This document shows positions 26,734-33,600 of a DNA stretch of 33,600 nt, in pieces. The notes beneath the pieces are model-generated. The model did not search any database. It was not told where the DNA came from and saw nothing but the letters and a program-made list of their open reading frames with translations. The number at the start of each line of letters is the position of its first letter. Position 1 is the first letter of the stretch. Position numbers and translations under genes: made by a program. Origin of the DNA: an uncultured Nitratireductor sp. (GTDB lineage Bacteria > Pseudomonadota > Alphaproteobacteria > Rhizobiales > Rhizobiaceae); NCBI RefSeq assembly GCF_913053745.1, contig NZ_CAJXGF010000034.1, forward strand, positions 1 to 33,600. Reading direction: 5' to 3'.

Positions 26734-28251
26734 TTGGGCATAGCTGAATCTCAGGGCCGGCTTCAGGACCGGCGTCCCGTTTCGGTCATCGATATCGGGT
26801 CCAATTCGATCCGCCTCGTGATCTACGAGGGGGTTGCGCGTTCTCCGAGCGTTTTGTTCAACGAAAAGATGCTGGCCGGACTGGGCAAAAGCATTGTCAC
26901 CACGGGGGAGCTCGATCCGGAGGGCGTAACGCGGGCGGTCGAAGAATTCCGGCGTTTCCGCGCGCTGTCCGAGCAGGCCGGCGCGCAATCGCTTCATGTG
27001 CTTGCCACCGCTGCAGCTCGCGAGGCCAAGAACGGTCCGGATTTCATCCAGCGGGCGGAAGAAATTCTGGGAACCGACATTCGCGTGCTTTCCGGCCGCG
27101 AGGAGGCGAAGTACTCGGCCTTCGGCATCATGTCGGGTTTCCACGAGCCGAGCGGTATCGTGGGCGATCTGGGTGGCGGCAGTCTCGAACTCGTCGAGGT
27201 CGAGGGGCATAGCATGGGTGACGGCATCACCCTGCCGCTCGGAGGTCTCCGTCTGAAGGAGATGGCGAAGAATTCCGTTGCCAGGGCGGCACGCATCGCC
27301 CGCGATGAGCTGGCCCGCGCGCCGTGGATGAAAGATGGAGCGGGGCGTCCCTTCTATTGCGTGGGCGGCACATGGCGAAATCTCGCTCGCCTGCACATGC
27401 TCGAAACCGGCTATCCGCTCGAAGTGATGCACCATTACGAAATGGACATCCAGCAGTCGGTCGATTTTCTCAAGCGCGTCGCCGATGGCGTCGACCGTTT
27501 CGCCGGCATCAGCCACATCTCCAAGAACCGCCGCACGCTGCTGCCCTATGGCGCGACTGTGTTGCAGGAAATCATCAAGGCGTCGAACCCCTCCAGCATC
27601 ATCTTCTCCGCCCTTGGCGTACGTGAAGGCTATCTCTATTCGCTGCTGGAAGAGGAGGATCGCAGGCGCGATCCCTTGCTTTCGGCAGCGCAAGAGCTGG
27701 CCGTGTTGCGGTCGCGTTCGGTAACGCATGCGCGCGAACTGGCCGAATGGAGCGGCCCAGCGCTGAAGGCGCTGGGCATCGAGGAAACCGAAGAAGAGGC
27801 ACGCTACCGCAAGGCGGCATGTCTTCTGGCCGATATCGGCTGGCGGGCGCATCCCGAGTATCGCGGCACGCAATCGCTGAACATCATCGCCCACGGTTCG
27901 TTCATCGGCATCGACCATCCGGGACGCGCCTTTATCGCGCTCTCTAATCTTTTTCGCCATGAGGGATTGTTCAACGACGCACTGTCTCCGCGTATGCGCC
28001 AGCTTGCGACGCCACGCTATGTGGAGCGCGCGCGGGTTCTGGGCGGGCTTTTGCGTGTAATTTACCTGTTGACGGCCTCGATGCCCGGCATCATTCCCAA
28101 GCTCAAATGGGAAAAGCGCGACGATGGCACCATCGTGCTTCTGATCCCGAAGTCGCACAGAGCGCTCATGGGCGAGCGTCCGGTCGGTCGCATGGGGCAT
28201 CTCGCCAAGGTGACGGGGCTCAAACTCGCGCTCGAAGTGGCGGAGGGCTGA
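26734..28251 (+). CDS. ppx: Exopolyphosphatase (Ppx/GppA family)
   Basis: About 505 residues of the actin-like ASKHA phosphatase family that releases phosphate from polyphosphate ends and may hydrolyse pppGpp. The phosphate-1 motif is SVIDIGSNSIRLVIYEG, the phosphate-2 motif GDLGGGSLEL, and a C-terminal HD-like helical domain follows. The start is uncertain: the frame is open from an ATG at 26647 inside ppk, but the first family-like residues begin near 26780. A TTG at 26734 gives the usual length and avoids the overlap, so I use it; neither has a strong ribosome binding site. Confidence 0.9.
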   Translation: MGIAESQGRLQDRRPVSVIDIGSNSIRLVIYEGVARSPSVLFNEKMLAGLGKSIVTTGELDPEGVTRAVEEFRRFRALSEQAGAQSLHVLATAAAREAKNGPDFIQRAEEILGTDIRVLSGREEAKYSAFGIMSGFHEPSGIVGDLGGGSLELVEVEGHSMGDGITLPLGGLRLKEMAKNSVARAARIARDELARAPWMKDGAGRPFYCVGGTWRNLARLHMLETGYPLEVMHHYEMDIQQSVDFLKRVADGVDRFAGISHISKNRRTLLPYGATVLQEIIKASNPSSIIFSALGVREGYLYSLLEEEDRRRDPLLSAAQELAVLRSRSVTHARELAEWSGPALKALGIEETEEEARYRKAACLLADIGWRAHPEYRGTQSLNIIAHGSFIGIDHPGRAFIALSNLFRHEGLFNDALSPRMRQLATPRYVERARVLGGLLRVIYLLTASMPGIIPKLKWEKRDDGTIVLLIPKSHRALMGERPVGRMGHLAKVTGLKLALEVAEG

Positions 28252-28304
28252 GGTTGCCGGACCGCAGCGGAGCCTTTCATCAAGGCGTATCCAGATAGAC
28301 TGTG

Positions 28305-29483
28305 CTACTCCGCAGCTTCGCTCTGGGCGCCAACAGGCTCGAAGACTTCGATTTTGCGGTTGTTGAAGCGCAGCGCAAGTTGGCCTTGCACCAGTTTCAG
28401 CGCCTCCTTGCCAAAAACCTCACGCCGCCAGCCAGACATGGCCGGGATTTCGGCGTTCTCACCTTCGGCGGCGATGCGGTCGATATCGTCGCTGGAGGCG
28501 AGCATTTTCGGTGCCACGCCTTGTCGATCGGCAACCAGTTTCAAAAGCACTTTGAGAAGCTCCGCGGCAGCCGCAGCGCCTTCGGGCGCGTGGGGCGGGC
28601 GCGGCAAGCGCGGCAAATCTTCCTTGGGCAGTGCCATCGCTTTCGCGACGGCGTCGAGAAGCCCGGCAGCGGCACCGGAGCGCTCCCAGCCTTTCGGAAT
28701 GGTGCGTAGACGGGCGAGTGCTTCACTGTCGCGGGGATGTTGCTGCGCCACTTCATAGATTGCGTCGTCCTTGATGACGCGCCCGCGCGGCACGTTGCGC
28801 TCGCGCGCCTCACGTTCGCGCCAGGCGGCCACACGCTGAAGAACGGCAAAGTCGATGGGCTTCTTGATTCTGAGCTTCAACCGCTTCCACGCATCGTCGG
28901 GATGCGGGTCATAGGTCTCGCGCGCCGTCAGGACAGCCATCTCCTCATTGAGCCAATGGGCGCGATCCTCGCGGTCCAACTCGTTTTTCAAGTGCTGATA
29001 AACGTCGATCAGATGCGTGACGTCCGCCAGCGCGTAGCTCAATTGCTTGTCGGAGAGTGGGCGGCGACGCCAATCGGTGAAGCGGGACGACTTGTCGATG
29101 CGTGCTCCCGTGATCTTGGAGACGAGCTGATCGTAGGAAACGCTGTCGCCGAAACCGCAGACGGAGGCGGCCACCTGCGTGTCGAACAGCGGGTGCGGAA
29201 TGAGATTGCCCAGATGATGGATAATTTCGACGTCCTGCCGCGCGGCGTGGAAAACCTTGAGGATGCTCTCATCGGCCATCAGCGCGAAAAAAGGCTTGAG
29301 GTCGATTCCGGCGGCCAAAGGGTCGATAAGCGCGGTTCTACCGGGCGCGGCCATCTGGATCAGACACAATTCGGGCCAGAAGGTCGATTCGCGAATGAAC
29401 TCTGTGTCGACGGTGACGAAATCGGATTTTTTGAAGTCGGAGATCGCCGCTTCGAGGTCTTTTTGCTTGGTAATCAGGTCCAT
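28305..29483 (-). CDS. rnd: Ribonuclease D
   Basis: A 392-residue 3'-5' exoribonuclease that trims tRNA and other stable RNA precursors. The DEDDy catalytic set is D26 and E28 (VDTEF), D84 (ARQDVEI) and Y150 with D154 (YALAD). A helical HRDC domain follows at about residues 213-290, then a second HRDC-like region. The length fits rhizobial RNase D. ATG 29483 follows AAGAAG. It is convergent with ppx and sits ahead of aspS in the usual ppk-ppx-rnd-aspS order, here interrupted by the transporter, GST and HxlR genes. Confidence 0.95.
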   Translation of the reverse strand: MDLITKQKDLEAAISDFKKSDFVTVDTEFIRESTFWPELCLIQMAAPGRTALIDPLAAGIDLKPFFALMADESILKVFHAARQDVEIIHHLGNLIPHPLFDTQVAASVCGFGDSVSYDQLVSKITGARIDKSSRFTDWRRRPLSDKQLSYALADVTHLIDVYQHLKNELDREDRAHWLNEEMAVLTARETYDPHPDDAWKRLKLRIKKPIDFAVLQRVAAWREREARERNVPRGRVIKDDAIYEVAQQHPRDSEALARLRTIPKGWERSGAAAGLLDAVAKAMALPKEDLPRLPRPPHAPEGAAAAAELLKVLLKLVADRQGVAPKMLASSDDIDRIAAEGENAEIPAMSGWRREVFGKEALKLVQGQLALRFNNRKIEVFEPVGAQSEAAE

Positions 29484-29539
29484 TCTGCTTCTTTAGGTCA
29501 TGCAGCGCAAAAAGGAAAGAAAGCGGTTTGCGGAGCTGC

Positions 29540-30784
29540 TCATCCATCATCCGCGTGGCGCTGGTTGCGGCTGCGACGCGCCATGCGCGTGAAGACAGGC
29601 GATGTGCGCAGAAGAGCCGCGAAACGGCGGCGGCGGGCGGCAGGAACGGAAGGGCGCACGCTCATGCGATAGAGTGTGACGGCCATAAGCGCGGCATAGA
29701 CGATGGAGGTATAGGAAAAGAGCGCGTGCGGGCCGAAACGCTGCATGAGCAGCGATGCCAGCAACGGACCGGCCATCGCACCCAACGAATAGAAGAACAG
29801 GAGGCCGGCGGCGAGCTGAACGAACTGATCCTTTTGCGCATGGTCGTTGGCATGGGCGACGGAGAGCGAATAGAGGGACATGGCGAAGGCGCCGAACAGG
29901 AAAACGAGCAGCATGTTCGCATTGCGGCTGTCGTCGGCGAACCAGACGATAACGAGGGCGCAGATGAATGCGCCGACGGTGGTGCCGAGGAGGACAAGCC
30001 GCCGATCGTGACGATCGGAGAGTGCGCCCAGCGGATACTGCATCACCGCACCGCCAACGATGCCGGCACTCATGAAGGTGGCGATCTCGGAAACGCTGAG
30101 GCCGATGGACTGGCCGTAAATCGGTCCTACGATACGAAAGGCGCTGTTGGTGAGACCGACAGCGAAACATCCGAAAGCGGCCAGCGGTGAGATGCGCCAC
30201 ACGGCAGCGAGGTCCAGACGCAGCTCGGCCGGTAGCTTGGGGTTGGAACGGTCGGCCATTGAAACGGGAACCAGGGACAAGGTGATCATCATGGCCATAA
30301 CGGCGAAAGCGGTGAAGCCGTCGATGCCAAGGCCCGGGATCATATATTGCGAGCCGGTGACCGCGCCGATATCGATGATGCGGTAGACAGCCAGTACGCG
30401 TGCCCGGTTGGTGTTCGCTGCAGCCGAATTGAGCCAGCTTTCGATGGTGGTGAACAGACTGGAGAAGCAGATACCGGACAGGAAGCGCACGGCGATCCAT
30501 GCCACCGGATCGACGAAGAGGACGAGAAACAGCGCGCCGGCGGCGCCAAGGGCTGCGAGCGCGGCGAAGGCGCGAATATGACCAACGGCGCGCAAAAGAT
30601 GCGGCACATAAAGACAGCCGATGAGAAATCCCGCGAAATAGGCGCTGCCCATCAGGCCGATCGTGGTTTCTGAAAAGCCTTCGGCCGCGCCGCGAAGCGC
30701 GATCAACGTGCCTTGAAGTCCGTTGCCCGCCAACAGGATGCCTGCGGCGACGAGAAGCGGAATCAGCGGGCGAAGGCTGGACAT
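29540..30784 (-). CDS. Major facilitator superfamily transporter
   Basis: A 414-residue membrane protein with twelve predicted helices, a central loop near residues 185-210, and the loop segment GALSDRHDRRLVLLG of the MFS family at about residues 250-265. The C terminus is a basic tail of about 40 residues. The substrate is unknown; the sequence resembles the YcaD/sugar-phosphate-like group of bacterial MFS efflux or uptake proteins only in a general way. It lies 56 bp upstream of rnd on the same strand. Confidence 0.88.
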   Translation of the reverse strand: MSSLRPLIPLLVAAGILLAGNGLQGTLIALRGAAEGFSETTIGLMGSAYFAGFLIGCLYVPHLLRAVGHIRAFAALAALGAAGALFLVLFVDPVAWIAVRFLSGICFSSLFTTIESWLNSAAANTNRARVLAVYRIIDIGAVTGSQYMIPGLGIDGFTAFAVMAMMITLSLVPVSMADRSNPKLPAELRLDLAAVWRISPLAAFGCFAVGLTNSAFRIVGPIYGQSIGLSVSEIATFMSAGIVGGAVMQYPLGALSDRHDRRLVLLGTTVGAFICALVIVWFADDSRNANMLLVFLFGAFAMSLYSLSVAHANDHAQKDQFVQLAAGLLFFYSLGAMAGPLLASLLMQRFGPHALFSYTSIVYAALMAVTLYRMSVRPSVPAARRRRFAALLRTSPVFTRMARRSRNQRHADDG

Positions 30785-30964
30785 GGCAGAAAGGCCCGGT
30801 GCTGGGAGGCGCGCAGGATCGCACCGTTCATCATCGAGCTATAGGTCGTCCTGTACCAATTCTCTTGTGCCAGTGGGCCGGGCCGATCGTCCCAGCTTGT
30901 CGCGCGGGCCGGCATGAAGGGCGACGCGGGCGGCGGCCTTAACTGCGCCGCCGCCCACATTGCC

Positions 30965-31669
30965 TTATGTACCAAAACGCTCGATGACCTCGTTGAGCGG
31001 AACATGTCCCCGACAAGCGCCTGTGCCGGTCGCGTCCTTGCCGTCCTCGAGTGCGAGCGCGTAGGCGACGGCCGGCTCTGCTTCGATCCGCCGACGGATG
31101 GCGGTCAGTTTAGGCCAGCGTTCGGGTGCGGCGACCTCGTGGAAATCCAGCCAGCGAGCGACACCGACGAAAAGACCGTCTGCCAGTGTGGGGCGGTCTG
31201 CAACGAGAAACGGCCCGTCTCCCACCATGGCTTCGAGCTTGTCGTGACGCTCCATGACCGCCTCGCGGCCGAAGGTACGCAGCGCTTCTTTTGTTTGCGG
31301 ATCGAGATCTTCCATCTCCATGGCAACCCAGAGCGGCCCGAAGGCCGACGTGAATCCGGTGTTTATATAGGCCATGAGCTGGTGCATGCGATCTGCCTCG
31401 GGCGTGCGCGGGTCAAAGCTGATCCGCCTTCCGTCGTCCCGTGCCTCGAGCCAGGCGGCTATTGCCATGGTTTCGGACAATGCGATCCCCGCGTCGGTGA
31501 TCAGCGCCGGTGTCTCGTGACGAGCGTTGATGCGCGCATAGGACGGTTCGCGCATTTCACCCAACATATCGACCCGGCATAGCCGATAGGGTTTGTCCAG
31601 CCATTCAAGCGCGGCAACGAGCCCCATAGAGCTTCCCGCCGGGAAGCCATAAACAAGAATCGGTTCCAT
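30965..31669 (-). CDS. Glutathione S-transferase family protein
   Basis: A 234-residue protein: thioredoxin-like N-terminal domain (residues 1-80) with HETPALIT (the cis-proline and glutathione-binding loop) and SETMAIAAWLE, then an all-helical C-terminal domain with FLVADRPTLADGLF near 160. The N-terminal contact residue is likely a Ser or Tyr in VYGFPAGSS; no active-site cysteine is seen there. It probably conjugates or reduces electrophiles with glutathione. ATG 31669 has GGAG upstream. It is divergent from an HxlR regulator that probably controls it. Confidence 0.92.
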   Translation of the reverse strand: MEPILVYGFPAGSSMGLVAALEWLDKPYRLCRVDMLGEMREPSYARINARHETPALITDAGIALSETMAIAAWLEARDDGRRISFDPRTPEADRMHQLMAYINTGFTSAFGPLWVAMEMEDLDPQTKEALRTFGREAVMERHDKLEAMVGDGPFLVADRPTLADGLFVGVARWLDFHEVAAPERWPKLTAIRRRIEAEPAVAYALALEDGKDATGTGACRGHVPLNEVIERFGT

Positions 31670-31741
31670 TTATCGTTCTCCGTGATTTCTCGGTGATCAC
31701 GCTGCGCAGCGAGGCTGGAACCTAGCGGGTTAGGCTCCTAT

Positions 31742-31765
31742 GTAAATTACGCACTTTTTTGTAAC
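31742..31765. promoter_or_regulatory. Candidate HxlR operator
   Basis: GTAA-A-TTAC is a 9-bp perfect dyad at 31742-31750, with GTAAC repeated at 31761-31765, within the 114-bp divergent region just before the HxlR gene. HxlR-type proteins bind such short AT-rich dyads. Confidence 0.4.
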
Positions 31766-31783
31766 CTCAGGCAGGACCTTGCC

Positions 31784-32125
31784 ATGAAAGATCTGGTTTC
31801 GCGCTGTCCCATCGAGGAGGTGATGCGCGTGCTGAGCGGACGATGGCCAACGCTGCTCATTTATTACCTTAAGGATGGGACCAAGCGTTTTAGCGAGCTG
31901 CAGCGCGACAATCCGACGGTTTCCCACCGAATGCTGACACTCGAATTGCGCAAGCTCGAACAGGCCGGCATCGTCCAGCGCACCGTCTTCGACGGTTATC
32001 CCTTGCGGGTTGAGTACGATCTGACCCCGGCCGGTATGAATCTTGTGTCACTGATCGATGCGCTTGGCGAATGGTGGACCGAGACCGACGACACGCGCAC
32101 CACTCTGGCGGAAGAAAAGGTCTAG
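31784..32125 (+). CDS. HxlR-family transcriptional regulator
   Basis: A 113-residue winged helix regulator. C8 in SRCPIEEV is the conserved redox-sensing cysteine position of the family, followed by GRWPTLLIYYLKDGTKRF, SHRMLTLELRKLEQAGIV (recognition helix) and VEYDLTPAGMNL (wing). Homologues sense aldehydes, quinones or oxidants through this cysteine. That fits control of the divergent glutathione S-transferase gene. ATG 31784 follows AGGA at good spacing. Confidence 0.93.
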   Translation: MKDLVSRCPIEEVMRVLSGRWPTLLIYYLKDGTKRFSELQRDNPTVSHRMLTLELRKLEQAGIVQRTVFDGYPLRVEYDLTPAGMNLVSLIDALGEWWTETDDTRTTLAEEKV

Positions 32126-32260
32126 GGTGCGGAGCGCACCCGTCGCGGTGCAGAGCCGATACCTTGACAAATCGCACCTCTCATGCGTTTTTCGCGCCGA
32201 CCTTCCGGGACGGCGCTACCCTGTCTCGAGCACCAATTCCAAGACACGGATGAAATGACC

Positions 32261-33600
32261 ATGCATCGCTATCGCAGCCATTCCTGCGCCGAACTCAGAA
32301 AATCCGATGTAGGCGCGAATGTGCGCCTGTCCGGCTGGGTGCATCGGGTGCGCGACCATGGCGGACTGCTGTTCATCGACCTGCGTGATCATCACGGCGT
32401 GACGCAAATCGTCGCTGATCCCGATTCTCCTTCGTTCAAGATCGCCGAAAGTGTGCGCGGCGAATGGGTGATCCGTGTCGACGGCGAAGTCAAGGCGCGC
32501 ACCGAGGAGACGGTCAATCCGAATCTGCCGACCGGCGCGGTGGAGATTTTCGCTCGCGCGATCGAGGTTCTTTCCGAAGCGAAGGAACTGCCGCTGCCGG
32601 TGTTCGGCGAGCCGGACTATCCCGAGGACATTCGTCTCAAATACCGCTTCCTGGACCTGCGCCGCGACACGCTGCACAAGAACATCGTCCAGCGCACGAA
32701 GATTATCGCCGAGATGCGCCGCGCCATGGGCGAGGCGGGCTTTACCGAATATTCGACGCCGATCCTGACGGCATCATCGCCCGAAGGCGCGCGCGACTTT
32801 CTGGTGCCGTCGCGCCTGCACGAGGGCAAGTTCTACGCTTTGCCCCAGGCGCCGCAGATCTACAAACAGTTGATCATGGTTTCGGGCTTCGACCGCTATT
32901 TCCAGATCGCGCCCTGTTTCCGTGACGAGGACCCGCGCGCCGACCGCCTGCCGGGCGAGTTCTACCAGCTCGACCTGGAGATGAGCTTCGTCGAGCAGGA
33001 GGACGTGTTCCAGACCATGGAACCGGTCATGCGCGGTATTTTCGAAGAGTTCGCCGACGGCAAGCCGGTGACGGACGTGTTCCCGCGCATTCCCTATGAC
33101 GAGGCGATGCGCAAATACGGGTCCGACAAGCCGGATCTAAGAAACCCCATCGAGATGGAGGATGTGTCCGAGCATTTCCGCGGTTCGGGCTTCAAGGTTT
33201 TCGCCAACATTCTCGCCAATGACGAGAAGGCCGAGGTGTGGGCCATTCCGGCCAAGACCGGCGGTTCCAGAGCTTTCTGCGATCGCATGAATTCCTGGGC
33301 GCAGGGCGAAGGGCAGCCCGGTCTCGGATACATCTTTTGGCGCAAGGAGGGCGAGGGGCTTGAAGGCGCCGGCCCCATCGCCAAGAACATCGGCCCGGAG
33401 CGCACGGAGGCGATCCGCACCCAACTCGGTCTTGAAGACGGCGATGCCTGCTTTTTCGCTGCCGGTGACCCGAAGAAGTTCGCGGCCTTTGCCGGCGCGG
33501 CACGCACGCGCGCCGGCGAGGAGCTCGGCCTGGTCGATCGCGAGCGCTTCGCGCTTGCCTGGATTGTCGACTTCCCCTTCTACGAGTGGAACGAAGACGA
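32261..33600 (+). CDS. aspS: Aspartyl-tRNA synthetase, C-terminal end outside the window
   Basis: 446 residues are visible of a class II synthetase of about 590-600. The N-terminal OB-fold anticodon domain ([20 protein letters not shown]) is followed by the catalytic domain with [36 protein letters not shown], motif 2 [15 protein letters not shown] and the bacterial GAD insert. ATG 32261 begins with [17 protein letters not shown], as in rhizobial relatives; an in-frame ATG at 32255 is also possible. The right edge of the window cuts the gene before motif 3. Confidence 0.97.
   Translation, partial: MHRYRSHSCAELRKSDVGANVRLSGWVHRVRDHGGLLFIDLRDHHGVTQIVADPDSPSFKIAESVRGEWVIRVDGEVKARTEETVNPNLPTGAVEIFARAIEVLSEAKELPLPVFGEPDYPEDIRLKYRFLDLRRDTLHKNIVQRTKIIAEMRRAMGEAGFTEYSTPILTASSPEGARDFLVPSRLHEGKFYALPQAPQIYKQLIMVSGFDRYFQIAPCFRDEDPRADRLPGEFYQLDLEMSFVEQEDVFQTMEPVMRGIFEEFADGKPVTDVFPRIPYDEAMRKYGSDKPDLRNPIEMEDVSEHFRGSGFKVFANILANDEKAEVWAIPAKTGGSRAFCDRMNSWAQGEGQPGLGYIFWRKEGEGLEGAGPIAKNIGPERTEAIRTQLGLEDGDACFFAAGDPKKFAAFAGAARTRAGEELGLVDRERFALAWIVDFPFYEWNED

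Overview
The window looks like chromosome from an alphaproteobacterium of the Hyphomicrobiales (Rhizobiales), probably near Phyllobacteriaceae such as Mesorhizobium, Nitratireductor or Aquamicrobium. This is inferred from gene content and order: purM-purN next to a CDP-alcohol phosphotransferase, an AI-2E permease and an hdaA-like gene; ppk then ppx, rnd and aspS; metC divergent from aapJQMP; and homologues of the mitochondrial complex I accessory subunits NDUFS4 and NDUFS6. No species call can be made from sequence alone.

Layout. 75-2611 (minus): purM, purN, a DUF1801 protein and a cupin, probably one operon. 2778-5486 (plus): CDP-alcohol phosphatidyltransferase, AI-2E family permease, DnaA-related HdaA and a small membrane protein. 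5487-7158: a gene-poor stretch, tRNA-Pro(TGG), an NDUFS4-like protein, tRNA-Arg(TCT) and a small lipoprotein. 7444-11858: two divergent regulator/target pairs, epoxide hydrolase with a LysR regulator and an Lrp/AsnC regulator with a nucleoside-gate membrane protein. 12011-16605: a small integrated element. 16952-22738: metC and the general amino-acid ABC transporter aapJQMP. 22856-24338 (minus): NDUFS6-like zinc protein and an FAD monooxygenase. 24501-28251: ppk and ppx, making and degrading polyphosphate. 28305-30784 (minus): RNase D and an MFS transporter. 30965-32125: a glutathione S-transferase divergent from an HxlR regulator. 32261 to the right edge: aspS, cut by the window.

The main discovery is the 4.6 kb element at 12011-16605. 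It has split a host tRNA-Arg(CCG) gene inside the anticodon loop. The 3' half lies at 11973-12018 and the 5' half at 16598-16636. The two rejoin at an 8-bp direct repeat (TTCGGAGG) into a perfect 77-nt tRNA. Neither junction repairs the gene, but the element carries its own complete tRNA-Arg(CCG) at 16254-16330 with a different anticodon stem. A 21-bp repeat (TGGTGAG twice, 11 bp apart) lies in the same orientation inside each end and resembles integrase arm sites, yet no integrase gene is visible. The cargo is a class II Fic protein, a truncated DEAD/DEAH helicase joined to an HNH nuclease remnant, and a complete DUF4143 ATPase with a 22-23 bp iterated promoter repeat. It therefore looks like a non-autonomous, partly decayed, defence-type cargo element that pays for its insertion by supplying a replacement tRNA.
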